DNA from: Bemisia tabaci
Lineage: Eukaryota; Arthropoda; Insecta; Hemiptera; Aleyrodidae
DNA: 64,000 bases
Assembly (NCBI RefSeq): GCF_918797505.1
Contig: NC_092798.1
Location: 54,079,762 to 54,143,761 of the forward strand
Reading direction: 5' to 3'
Positions 1 through 10,264 of the stretch are shown piece after piece (position 1 is the first letter of the stretch; every line of letters starts with the position of its first letter). The notes below the pieces were generated by a model. It did not search any database. It was not told the origin of the DNA and saw only the letters and a list, made by a program, of their open reading frames with translations. Position numbers and translations under genes: made by a program.

Positions 1-1577
1 TGTCCTTAATTAACCAAACTAGGTCAAATTCAGCGTCAAAATCTTAACAATAATGATAATGAAATTGAAAAGCTCTCTTCGAACCTCACTCAACCGTCGA
101 TCGATTTTCCACTGAGGAAGCCTCTCAGTGACTCAGGACCAAGCGCATCCAATTCCTAGTCCAATTTTATGCACAATCAACACCTATGACAACACACTTT
201 CAATAGCTGAATAAAGGAGAGAGTGGGTCTGAACAACCTCCAAAAGTATGAAAAACCGCCATTTTATGGGGCCATGAAGATCTGAAGCGATTCAAAACCC
301 CACTCAATTGATTTTTCGTCCAAAATTACATGGTAATCAGTGTGCATATCTATTTTCTTCCATTGAATCGAGACAGTTAAAAGTTTTTGAGGCAATTTGG
401 GGGCCAAAAATCCCAAAATCGATTTTATCTGTGAAGAGCTCCATTGAATATTTTCATTTTTGGCTAAAACAATGCAGGAGACACCCCACTACGAGATCCC
501 GAAGGAAACTTGCGGTGGCAAAGAGATTTTATTTACTTTTACTCAGACATCCTGTGCAAAGTTTTGAGCCTTGTGAAGCAGTGATGAATATCTAAAACAA
601 CATAATGTACTCTATAACTATAATGAGTCTTGGTAAATGTGATTTCCACTTCTACACTACGTATATATAAAAAAAAGTCATGCCTTGAAATTTTTTTAAA
701 AATAATTTAAAGAGAATTTACCATTCAACTGGACAGTGCAGTCAAAAATATCACTCTCCTTAAATTATTGGGAATAATCAATTTAATGAGCTTCTCATGT
801 GATGACTATCTATCTTTAGGGAATATCTTTGAAATGGCGTTTTGTATCATTCGTAAAAGGTGTGCTTCGCATCTTACTCCTCATAGAGTCTTTCAGGCCT
901 TCTCAAAATAGAGGTTTCCCAGTATTATAAAGATCATCCCTGTATTGTTTCCCTGTATGTGTTTGCAGAATGATTTTTATCAACAGACGTCATGTCAGTG
1001 GTTGAATGCAAGCTTGAGCTCCAGAGGTCGAGTTTTACCTTTAATCTTGATAACCTAAGAAAAATTAAAGAAATCATTGAAGCTTGTGATTGTCAAAGTA
1101 TAGGTGCCAGTCACACTCTCAGTGTCGGTCCCATGATATTATTGTATTTTTATATCATATCGTAAGTGTTGACATTTTTGAGTGCCGAAAAAGGAAGATG
1201 GATAAAATAGAGAGAATTTATTGGTCCAACTAGTTGTATTATAAATTTTTTTAAAAAAAACGCTCAAATGTAAAATAGTGTTTTATGGTAAGAGCATATA
1301 AATGATAGATATATAATTGTATCATTCTGTAGATAGTCTAGTTCAATAAATTGAGTCTCTTTGCAATGAGTGATTGTCACTATTTAGTAGCCAAAAGTTT
1401 TTTGCTTCTAATTGTACATTGTTGTATAGGTTCTGAATATATCATGTGTAAAGGGTTGCACAAGAAAAAGTTTTTATTTTTCTAAGAAAAACAAAACACT
1501 CTATTAGTGCCAATCCATCTAGAATCAGTTCAAGTTAGTGTAGGGATTATATACGACAAATTCTGCCAACTGAGGGA
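1..1577. other. AT-rich intergenic DNA, no gene seen
   Basis: I see no gene, RNA or recognisable repeat here. The stretch is AT-rich with frequent stops in all frames. The longest open frame (308-595, 95 codons) has no recognisable domain or flanking splice or promoter logic. Low-complexity AT tracts near 660-720 and 1,240-1,260 are the only structure. Introns or UTRs of an unseen gene cannot be excluded. Confidence 0.6.
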
Positions 1578-3231
1578 AAAAATTAATAACAAGCTGATTA
1601 TCGGCATAGTGAGTCTTTTAGGCCTCGTGTGTTCCCCAAAAAAAGTCCTCATCAATAGCGTGAAGGCTTTGGGGGTTCTCTTTTTGGGAGGGGGAGGGGT
1701 TAAGTCACTCAAAATTGGTTTTCCAGTCATACCTTGAGAACGGTTGCTCTTATCACTACATATAGCACTATTTTCTGAATCCTCATAAAATTTTGGAGGG
1801 AATTTTCGAGAGCCCCCAGTGCCCCCCAAAATTGCAAAAACATCATTCCAAGGCATATTTTTGACAATTTTTCTGCAGGAAAAGTTCGCTTGCGGCTGTT
1901 CATCGACAAACACTGCTTCATGTCACTCTTAACTGTTGGTACGATTTACTGTCTGCTCATTAACTACAACTATCTGCTTGTGCCACCAGGCAAGATCGTA
2001 GGTGTATAACACTTTGCCAGCAGAAAAATGGGGTTGGCGCAAAGACTCGAAACTTCCTTCAACTTCAATCAACCATTATTTCAGCTCCTCAAAACATTTT
2101 AGATTCAATTTTTTGATCTGAAAAGTTGTGGCGGTGTAATTGCAGATGCCGTATAACAGGCCTTAAATGCTCCAAGTGTGCATCACTTGTAAGGGCAACT
2201 CATGTGAAAACTGCAGAATCCCAGACTTGGATGATGAGGACGATGATGTCGATGATGATCTCCTTGAAGTAGAAGAACTATCAAGATTGATGAAGGAAGT
2301 CGACTAGTTGCACCGAGTATTATTCAGTTGTCGTACGCCACCCCGCTATCATCAACGTCCGACAGCCTGCCGAAATTACCAGTCTTAGAGGGCCCATCCT
2401 CAAACCAATCGACCTCCAAGAAGAGACGAATATCATCCCGACTTACAAGAGGGGGGACATTCAAAAGGGGGGGGGGCGTCGAGGCGAGGGGGAGAAAATT
2501 TGTTCTACCAAGATTATACCCCATGGTTTCCTAAATTCATAATCTGCGCTCACTACTTATCTTGTCTTACTCATTACTTTTGGCAGGGGGCATTCAAGGG
2601 GGGAGGCCTTCACTTCTTAGGTGCTTACCCCCTCCCTCTCCCTCAGTTTATTTCTCCACTTGGCCTGTACTTTAAATCTGAATCATTTTCTTAGAGCAGA
2701 GCTTCAAGCCCACATGATGAGTCTCGAGAAACAAGGTTAAACACACCCTCTTCATGAGTACTTTTCATTACAATGTTCGGGAATTCTCTCTCCCCACCCT
2801 CCCTCCTCCAAAACTTTGGCACGATGGTTGTAGTTAATGAGCTAACAGTAAATCGTACCAACAGTTAAGAGTGATATGAAGCAGTGTTTGTCGATGAACA
2901 GTTGCAAGAGAACTTTTCCTGCAGAAAAATTGTCAAAAATATGAATGATGTTTTTGCAATTTTGGGGGGCACTGGGGGGGCTCCGGAAAATTGATAGTGT
3001 GGCATGTCCCTCCAAAATTTTACGAGGATTCAGAAAATGGTGCTATACGTAGTGATAAGAGCAACCGTTCTCAAGGTATGACGGGAAAACCGACTTTGGG
3101 GGACTTAGCCCCTCTCCCCTCCCAAAAAAGGAACCCCCAAAGCCGTCACGCTATCAATGAGGACTTTTTTCGGGGAACACAGGGGGCCTGAAAGACTCAC
3201 TATGCCGAAAATCAGCTTGTTATTAATATTT
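1578..3231. mobile_element. Inverted-repeat element with ~400-bp arms (degenerate)
   Basis: The segment at about 1,578-1,985 reappears as its reverse complement at about 2,816-3,231. Matching landmarks are the outer ATTAATAACAAGCTGAT (1,582 onward; reverse complement ending at 3,227), the CATAGTGAGTC block, the GGTTGCTCTTATCACTAC block, and the inner GTTGGTACGATTTACTGT block. The arms differ by many substitutions and small indels, so this is not a recent or artefactual duplication. The ~830-bp spacer holds a broken Cys-rich reading frame and G-rich tracts. It fits a non-autonomous DNA transposon with long terminal inverted repeats, or two copies of one dispersed repeat in opposite orientation. 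I see no convincing target-site duplication and no transposase. Confidence 0.6.
2117..2307 (+). pseudogene. Remnant of a Cys-rich (CxC...CxxC type) ORF C-terminus, frameshifted
   Basis: From 2,117 a frame reads SEKLWRCNCRCRITGLKCSK then CAS. Around 2,190 it must shift by two bases to continue as CKGNSCENCRIPDLDDEDDD, followed by a further acidic and leucine-rich tail that ends in EVD and a stop at 2,305-2,307. The series CNCRC, GLKC, CxxC, CKGxxC, then EN and an acidic tail resembles short Cys-rich tails I associate with repeat-associated or domesticated-element proteins in insect genomes. That family link is from memory and uncertain. With the frameshift and a stop (TGA, 2,114-2,116) just upstream it is a pseudogene fragment. 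It lies in the spacer of the 1,578-3,231 inverted repeat, which suggests cargo of that element. Confidence 0.45.
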
Positions 3232-4011
3232 CACTTAAATTTTGCATAATTCCTGGACTAAGTCGTATTTGCTTGATTCAAATTGAAACATTTATTTAGT
3301 ATTTCACATGATAACTCCTCTCTTTTGTTTTTTTAAATGCGTAGGCACTTCTTCCTTTTTTTAGTCATGGAAAAGTGAGGTGCACTACATTTTAATGAAA
3401 GCCTTTAAGGTGACGACAGTCATTTTTTTTTCATGTTACTGCTTATCCTCAGTGAAACCCCTGGAGTAAACTTCCAGTGGTTATTTTCATTTCCTTTTTC
3501 CTTCAATCAGTATGATGCTGGTTTTTTTACCTTGTACCTCACTTCTACCACATTCTGCTTTACTCTAAGTTTTAATTTATGGATGATCTTCCTTTTTTCT
3601 TTTGACGAAATTCCTTCTTTTTTCTTGCGATTTTGAAGCTGATTGAAAGCAGACTTTTACGTTACTTGGCCGATGAAACAAAAATTTCATAAGATTGATC
3701 AAAGATTTCATCATGATTGTTAGCTCTAGAAAATCTATTGAGTTAGATACTACTATTGATTTGAATTTGAAACGAAGCACCAGTCTTTAAAAATGTGAAT
3801 TTCTCAAATTTTTGTTTTTCCTTTATTATCTTTTTCTCGTTTTGTCAAATATTTACTCTAATATTTTTTTGCTATTTTTGTACTTAGTATAAATCATTCA
3901 TGTGCCTGTTTAGTCTCTTATGTCCTCAAATCGAGAAATTTAAGCAATAGCTTCGTTATAACCAAAATACATAATTTTTCATTGAGTTTAAAATTAATTC
4001 AAACCTAAACC
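3232..4011. other. AT-rich DNA, nothing recognised
   Basis: No gene or repeat is recognised. The sequence is T-rich in 3,420-3,640, which produces open frames rich in Phe and Leu in both directions. These look compositional rather than coding. Confidence 0.55.
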
Positions 4012-4250
4012 TCGTGGAAAAAAAAGGTTGCTGAAGTAACAAGTCGAGAGTAACGAGTCTTCGATTCTTCGACAGGTCTGGCGAAAAATCGGCGCGACAT
4101 CTCTTAATTGTTGTTCCAGACACTCGGGCTGTTGAAGTAACATCCTAGCTACATTGGATTAACAACTGTAGCGTTCATATCAACACTCAAGAGTTGTCCC
4201 GCAGATTTTTAACATCCGGGATGTTACTTGGGCAACTTTTTTTCCGTGTA
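4012..4250. mobile_element. MITE-like element with ~26-bp terminal inverted repeats
   Basis: The left end (from about 4,014) reads GTGGAAAAAAAAAGGTTGC then TGAAGTAAC. The right end (4,223-4,248) reads GTTACTTGGGCAAC followed by TTTTTTTCCGTG, which is its imperfect inverse. The element is about 240 bp, non-coding, and contains further copies of the GAAGTAACATCC / AACATCCGGGATGTTAC motif, so it could fold extensively. Size and structure suit a miniature inverted-repeat transposable element. I cannot assign a superfamily and no clear target-site duplication is visible. Confidence 0.5.
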
Positions 4251-4473
4251 CACTTCTACTAATCCTCTTGGCAAAAAGCGTAGGTACTTAAATGAACAAA
4301 AATGATGCTAAGCTAGTGATATTACTGTAATTTTTCCTAAATGTAAAGAGATGTGAGATATGCTCGTCTCTGATGTTGTTGTAACCTTTAGGAATCGTTT
4401 TAACTTTTCCTAAAGGAGGTCATCAAATTTTTTGCATGGAGTGGATTTGGACTAAAAATGTTATCATAACTCT

Positions 4474-4474
<1 letters not shown>

Positions 4475-4508
<34 letters not shown>
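4475..4508 (+). repeat. A34 homopolymer tract
   Basis: An uninterrupted run of 34 A. It could be the 3' tail of a short retroposon lying upstream (about 4,250-4,474). I see no RNA polymerase III boxes or target-site duplication to prove this, so it may be a simple mononucleotide repeat. Confidence 0.8.
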
Positions 4509-4510
<2 letters not shown>

Positions 4511-5687
4511 CAAATTCGTATGGAAATGTTGGTCACGTCTTTTTCCTCTTTAATACAGGACTCTTTCTTTGCATTGAAAATAATAACCAATAAAGTATAA
4601 TATGAATCGGTCAGTTACAAAAGGGCTCAAGCGCCAAAAATGAGAATTCGAGAAAAATGGTAATAACCGGTTTTACTTGACCCCTTATAAATCTCAGAGC
4701 TTTAAAATAATAAAGCTATGAATTAATTAATCACATTATTAATTAATCTGCAATTTAAAACAGGTTGGTTCATACAGTTTCTACTGTTTTTCTGGTATTT
4801 TTATATTTGATGCTTGGGCCCTTTTGTAACTGACAGATTTATATTTTTTCTCATCAAAATCTCACAAGGAACCAAGGACCATATCAAAGGTTTTTGAAAA
4901 GTCCAAAATGAACTTTTCAAAGAGAAAGAAGCATTAAAAATCAATGAATTGAAACTTCCCGCTTCCAAAAAGCCCAGCTTCAACACAGGTCCAATTAGCC
5001 ACCGGAAACAGATTAATCCGTCTAGTGAGTAAGCATAATTTTCCCTCTGAAAATCTCCTTTCTCCTTTGATGCACAATTCATACGAAATTACCTTGAAAA
5101 ATTTAGCTCACTGAAATGATGATTTAATTACAATGTAAATTGAAATACACTTTGTGGTCAGCCTTACTTAAGTAGACTTTAATTTTTTGGCTTGCACTAA
5201 GTTTGCATTGATCATTAGCTTAGATGTTTATGAACTGCAATAGCAAATTTTTGATAAGTCTACTAGATTTTATTTGAAAGTTTGATGAAAAATCATGCGT
5301 TAAAATGACTAATTTTTGACCATGTCTAGTAGTCCAACTATAGTAAGATGAAATTTTAATTACCTTTGTGTGACCTAGGAGGATGTTTATTGCAGTGCCC
5401 AGTTCTTGATATATGAGTTGCATGTCTCTAGTTACGTTTTTAAATTTTATAAAGAAACTAAGTATTAGACTAAATATCAAATTGTTACCATGAGTTAAAC
5501 TTAATGTTATTTTTCTGACAATGAAGTGAAGTCATGCATAGTCGCCATTCTTTGTACATTTTTTAAATGTTATATTTGTAGTTTTTTGTAAGTACTACTT
5601 TGTGTCTTCTGTTGATTTGTATTATGATTTGTAAAAGGTATTGATTGTAATTTTTTTTTCTTAAATAATTTTGTCCGTAATTAAATT
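4509..5687. other. AT-rich DNA, nothing recognised
   Basis: No coding region, RNA or repeat is recognised. Open frames at 4,801-5,082 (minus) and 5,220-5,480 (minus) have no domain signature and typical AT-rich random composition. Confidence 0.55.
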
Positions 5688-5886
5688 TGTTGAATTTTTT
5701 CGAATACTAACAAAAGAGTATTCATTTGACAACAATGTCAGTGTCAGCTGATAAAATGTATATTTTCTCATAAGAGGGTAATAAAAGTTTTCAGTCTGTG
5801 TTTGAAATCTACCGAGAATTGTTTTGGTACTTATTTATAATTACTACGTAATTATATATTTTTCTTATTAAAAACTAAGAAAAACA
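5688..5886 (+). mobile_element. Probable 3' end of an LTR (relic); left edge uncertain
   Basis: The sequence directly before the primer-binding site ends in CA (5,885-5,886), the expected LTR 3' dinucleotide. It contains a polyadenylation signal AATAAA at 5,780-5,785. A TGTTGAA start at 5,688 would give a 199-bp LTR, but other TG starts upstream are possible. No second copy of this LTR is visible in the window, so this is a truncated or degenerate Ty3/gypsy relic rather than a full element. Confidence 0.4.
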
Positions 5887-5905
5887 TGGTGACCTCGACG
5901 TGATC
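5887..5905 (+). other. Primer-binding site complementary to tRNA-Trp 3' end
   Basis: The sequence TGGTGACCTCGACGTGATC matches the complement of the conserved metazoan tRNA-Trp 3' end (TGGTGACCCCGACGTGATT) with only two mismatches. Among LTR retrotransposons this primer choice is characteristic of the CsRn1 group of Ty3/gypsy elements (family knowledge). The site abuts a CA-ending sequence with no spacer, as expected for an LTR boundary. The 300 bp downstream hold no readable gag, so only the 5' edge of the element seems to survive. Confidence 0.55.
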
Positions 5906-7195
5906 TTCATCTGCGCAATTTAGAAGACGTCATTGAAAATTAAAAGTTTTCACAAAAGTGGAATATACGGCGGAATTGAAAAGATAATTATCATCTTGTA
6001 GTTAAGACATGCAGTGATGGCTCGATCTCCGTGTCAATACCAAGTATTTGTTGTGATCGATTGATCTCCTTACACCTCTGTTATTAAAAATCGTGCAGTA
6101 ATCGACCAATTTCCACGATTCAATTTGGAAATATCACACAGTAATTCGGCCTAACAATGCAAAAAGCGAAAAAAGCCAGCCTTTTGGCAACAAAACTTCA
6201 TCTTAACTATCAGCTGTCAGGCCTTGAGAACTTCGTAGCACAAGAAAACGTTCAGTAACATGACGAACTTAAACATTCGTTATGAGGAAAAATTTGGGAT
6301 TTTCTTTTTGGTGCGGAAGGAAATCATCCAAAATGTATGATGTATTTATACTTTTCATAATCCTCTTGAATAGAGATGAAAGACTTGAGAAATTCGTTGT
6401 GAGAAAAAGTGAAGACATTTAAATAGGTATTTAAAGATTAAATTAAGAGCCGAAAGACTGTGGAAGACTATAAATACTGCTGAAATAAGGAGATAAAAGA
6501 GAAGTGTTGACAAATGAGTCTGAGTTCCGTGGATTACATAATGAAAATGTTCAAGTAAAGTTCAAGTAAAGTTCAAGAAGTACCTATTAAAATTCCCGTA
6601 TTGGCGATTAGTAGTATTGAAAGCTATTTTTATTTCTAGTTGGAGATAAGTGGCAACTCTGGATAAGAAAGAACGTAAATAAGATTTTACACTAGGTGTA
6701 GAAGCAAGACAGACTAAATTATCTGATATTATCAGAAATATCATTATGATCTCAAGTTAATATCAATGTGCAAAATAGATGGTTTGGTGTTTCTGTTTCT
6801 GTTGTCATCTTATTTCAGGCAACATACTATCGACTAAAAGCTAAAAATACTGGAACTAAACCGAGCCTATCCATATTCTCTGCTGTCCCGTCCGTCCTAT
6901 GTTTTCTCTAAGAGCAACAATTTTGTTCGGCCAGGAATAATTACTCAAGAAGAATAAAAAATCATCCCCTGTGATCGCTTACCCAAATCAAAAGATCAGA
7001 GTATAATTTAATTGAATGCTACACCCTTTTGACAACAATCATTCTGTCAATGCTTATCCGAATCAAACAAATCAGTATTCAACCGTACACTGCACTTTTT
7101 TTCCCTTGCCTTTGTTTTTATCCAATGGTTTTTCATATGGTTAAGGTCTTTAATGAGGCAGTATTTCTTGTGGATAATGAAGTTCATAAAAATCT
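5906..7195. other. AT-rich DNA, no gene; one diverged minisatellite-like copy
   Basis: No gene is recognised. At 6,008-6,045 the text ACATGCAGTGATGG, then CTCGATCTCCGTG, is a diverged single copy of the 39-bp unit amplified at 7,196-7,309, and 6,049-6,075 repeats part of it again. The 39-bp motif therefore predates its local amplification and may belong to the internal region of the relic LTR element next door. Confidence 0.5.
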
Positions 7196-7309
7196 AATTC
7201 CATGCAGTGATCGATTTGATCTCCGTGGGATAACAATTCCATGCAGTGATCGATTTGATCACCGTGGGCTAATAATTCCATGCAGTGATCGTTTTGATCT
7301 CCGTGGAAC
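7196..7309. repeat. 39-bp minisatellite, three copies
   Basis: Units start at 7,196, 7,235 and 7,274, each opening AATTCCATGCAGTGATCG and containing TTTGATCTCCGTGG. The copies differ at only a few positions. As 39 is divisible by three, the repeat stays open in frame, giving a peptide repeat of IPCSDRFDLRG type. Nothing upstream suggests a genuine protein, so I treat it as non-coding. Confidence 0.9.
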
Positions 7310-7338
7310 TAAATCGGTTCTGAAACAATGGACTGTTC

Positions 7339-7441
7339 AACTGCATGGGACGCCCGTAAGACAGTGACATTTTAACTGCAGGGGACGCCCGTAAGACAGT
7401 GACATTTCAACTGCAGGGGACGCCCGTAAGACAGTGACATT
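7339..7441. repeat. 35-bp minisatellite, three copies
   Basis: Units start at 7,339, 7,374 and 7,409. Each contains AACTGCAGGGGACGCCCGTA and AGACAGTGACAT; the first has CATGGGA in place of CAGGGGA. It lies only 29 bp from the end of the 39-bp array and is unrelated in sequence. Confidence 0.9.
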
Positions 7442-7499
7442 GTATGCATATAGCAGCACAAAAATTGCATAATCACCATAGGTATATAATTCCGTAAAC

Positions 7500-7960
7500 C
7501 TTTTCTTTGCGTCAAAATTCAGCGCGAACCGCCGGGCCGATCCGTGCGCGGGTGGTACCGGCTCGACCGTTCCGGTCCCCCGACGGCGGGAAAAATATAG
7601 GGATCGGCCGGCGTTCTCGGCCCCCCTCGCCCCCTCGGGAAAAACGGTTGTCCCGTTGGTCCCGTCGGGAGATGCGCGGTTTTTCCTTTTTCCCGTCCTA
7701 TTTTTCTTCGGTCTGATGACTCGGCTGCCCGGTTCGTTCGTTTCCCTGGAAATGGCCGTGGATGATGGATTTACTGAGGAAGCGTAGTGCACCGTCGACC
7801 GTCGTTGTCTCCCAATTTTTTTGTCTTCAGTCAAGGAGAATCCGTGTTCAAAGCGTGGGCGTCCTGCGAGGCGTGGGCATGTTTTTCGCAACCTCTCCTT
7901 GCGGCGCATCGAGCGGCGTGGCGAAATGCGACTGGTGCGTGATTTAGGTACCGTATTCGT
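7500..7960. other. GC-rich block of unknown origin
   Basis: Composition jumps sharply from AT-rich to GC- and CpG-rich at about 7,515 and falls again after about 7,970. The block has runs such as GGCCGGCG and CCCCCTCGCC, separated by TTTTTCC tracts. It encodes open frames on both strands, the longest 190 codons on the minus strand (7,337-7,909), but these run through the adjacent minisatellite and show no domain. It could be a ribosomal spacer-like segment, a CpG island or an edge of another GC-rich repeat. I found no conserved rRNA core sequence. Confidence 0.4.
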
Positions 7961-8055
7961 TTCGACGGAGCATTTACGATGTTAATGAAAGAGATTTTTA
8001 TAAATTTATTATATTGAGATATATAAATACTGAAGCTTAATATTGAAGAAATGAT

Positions 8056-9037
8056 TTAAGAACGGAAATTTTGAAACACCGCAATGGAGATACGTGGTTT
8101 CGCACTTCAGGCGGTGCGATACGGACATCCATCAAGTTTAAAAAAATGCATCAAGTCCCCGTCACCGCCGACCAACGCGTTTGTTGATCGAATCAACTAC
8201 AGGTATTATGCGTAGGAGGTCAAAACGCCTTCAATTTTTTGAACGCAATACGGACATCCGTCGAGGTTGTATAGTTGTATCAAGGCGCCGTAGCAAACGC
8301 GTCCCATTGTTTATCGTTACATACGAATATAAGTTGAGAGATGCCGAGTCATAATGCCTTCAATTTAATACATACATATTTTTGGGCAAAATGAGAGCCG
8401 ACGTTTCTTTTTTTGCGACGTTGCAGACTTCCTTAGAAATCTTACTTTTCTTTCGAGAAGCTGGTCAACATAAAACTTAAATTCTCCATGATTTTTCGTA
8501 TTCGATAGCAGAAGATTTGGTTCAAAATTTAAAGTCGTAAATTTGGATTGTTTCTCATGGAATAGATGAATTAAGAACGGAAATTTTGAAACACCGCAAT
8601 GGAGATACGTGGTTTCGCACTTCAGTCGGTGCGATACGGATATCTATCAAGTTTAAAAAAATGCATAAAGTCCCCGTCACCGCCGACCAACGCGTTTGTC
8701 GATCGAATCAACTACAGGTATTATGCGTAGGAGGTCAAAACGCCTTCAGTTTTTGAACGCAATACGGACATCCGTCGAGGTTGTATAGTTGTATCAAGGC
8801 GCCGTAGCAAACGCGTCCCATTGTAAATCGTTACATACGAATATGAAATGAGAGAGGCCAGTCATAATGCCTTCAATTTTATACAAACATATTTTTGGGC
8901 AAAATGAGAGACGATGGTTTCTCCTTTTGCGACGTTGCAGACTTCCTTAGAAATTTTTATTTTCCTTTCGAGAAGCTGGTTAACATAAAACTGAAATTCT
9001 CCATGAGTTTTCGTATTCGATAACAGAAGATTTGGTT
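8056..9037. repeat. 515-bp tandem duplication, second copy truncated
   Basis: The block beginning TTAAGAACGGAAATTTTGAA at 8,056 recurs at 8,571, giving a 515-bp period with scattered substitutions. Shared landmarks include the GGTGCGATACGGA block, ACCAACGCGTTTG and GATTTGGTT. In copy 1, GATTTGGTT is followed by CAAAATTTAAAG. In copy 2 the match stops at 9,037 and unrelated sequence (AGGGCAAGGG) begins. Copy 2 is therefore cut exactly where the GC-rich left arm starts. Confidence 0.85.
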
Positions 9038-9239
9038 AGGGCAAGGGAGTTAGATCGATTTAAGGTCGGTTAGATCGACTCCCGCGCTTCGGGGGGAGGT
9101 TAAGTTAGGTAAGGCTCCAGTTAGGCCGATTGTTCCTCTTGAAAATCTCAGAAATTGAGCTCCGGCTTGAAATCGAGTGACCTGCGGTTTTTCGCCCCCA
9201 CTGAAAGGACAATTTTTCTCTCTTTTTCCCGAAATTTTT

Positions 9240-9440
9240 GTGACGTAGTCGGGGATTTTTCCGAAAAATGGCCGATTCGACGGCCAAGGAGTGGCCGGAC
9301 GGGGAAATCGATAAGGGCCGAAAATGTCGGGTTGGAAAAGACGCACAGGATACCGGTGGTCCGGTGGCGACCGGAGCGGTCGGTCGGCCGGCAGAGTCGA
9401 AAAACGGAGCCGGAAAGGGGAAATTCGATTTTTTTTTTTT
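9240..9440 (+). repeat. Arm submodule, copy 1
   Basis: A ~200-bp module containing TTTTTCCGAAAAATGGCCGA, GAGTGGCCGGACGGGGAAAT, and AACGGAGCC leading to a T-tract. It is closely related to 11,740-11,940 and more distantly to 9,800-10,100, so the arm was partly built by duplication of one module. Confidence 0.75.
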
Positions 9441-9799
9441 TTTTTTTTTTCTTATTTTTTTTCCGCCCACAAACATTAGTCTCGTAATCATTTTTCGCTC
9501 TTCCTCATCCCGTGTGTCCGTCGTTGGATGAAAACGAAGAAACCGATGCGCTTCGGATTCCTCGAGGACGGCTCGACGAGCCCGATTCCCCATAAGAGCC
9601 CGTGTATTCGTGGCTCGTCGGGGAGTGGAGCTACGAGAAAAGTGCTTGGGATAAAAAGTGTCTATTTTGGACCGGAGAGTTCGGATCCGGAGCCGGAAGC
9701 CCGGGCGACGAGCGCTGCGAAAGTTAGATCGGGAAATTCGCGAATTTCGAGGAGGCCGTTTCCGGAAAAGTCGAACCCGCCGGGACGAGGGCGCGCTTC

Positions 9800-10100
9800 C
9801 GGCTCCGAGTAGCTCTCGTCGGGAGTCGCCGAAAAGGTGGTACGGAGTTTTCCCGTCCGACGCGTTTCTCGGCCTCTAACGGGGGTCGGTACGTTCGGGC
9901 GAATTTCGGAAAATCGCCGATTCACCCCCGGAAAAGTGCCCGGACGGGGAAATCGCTCAGGATCAAAAATGCCGGGCTCGGCGAGCCGCTCCGGGTGCCG
10001 CGGGTCCGAAGGCGATTGGAGCCGCCGGCCGGGCACCGGAGCCGAAAAACCGATCTCGAAAAACCGGAAGCGGGACGGGTGTCTATTAGCTCCCGAGTCC
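9800..10100 (+). repeat. Arm submodule, diverged copy 2
   Basis: The same order of motifs as the copy at 11,630-11,940: GAGTAGCTCTCGTCGGGA, CCGTCCGACGCGTTTCTCGG, then CCCGGACGGGGAAATCGC and GGAGCCGAAAAACC. It is clearly diverged from the other two copies. It ends upstream of the A-tract at 10,219. Confidence 0.6.
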
Positions 10101-10213
10101 ACGCTCCGAGCGAGAAAACGCGAAAAAACCTCCGCACAATCCCGTCGAATCCCGAAAATCGGTCGGATCCGAATTTTTTTTCGCGGAGGTCGTAGACAGA
10201 CCCCGATTTTACC

Positions 10214-10262
<49 letters not shown>

Positions 10263-10264
10263 GA

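Noticed and set aside
308..595. 95-codon frame
   Set aside because: No domain, no context and a length compatible with chance.
7029..7367. 112-codon frame with a 13-residue repeat
   Set aside because: The open stretch comes from a 39-bp minisatellite, and the upstream portion looks random. A genuine repeat protein is unlikely.
7337..7909. 190-codon minus frame
   Set aside because: It spans a minisatellite and the GC-rich block, has low-complexity composition and no recognisable domain.
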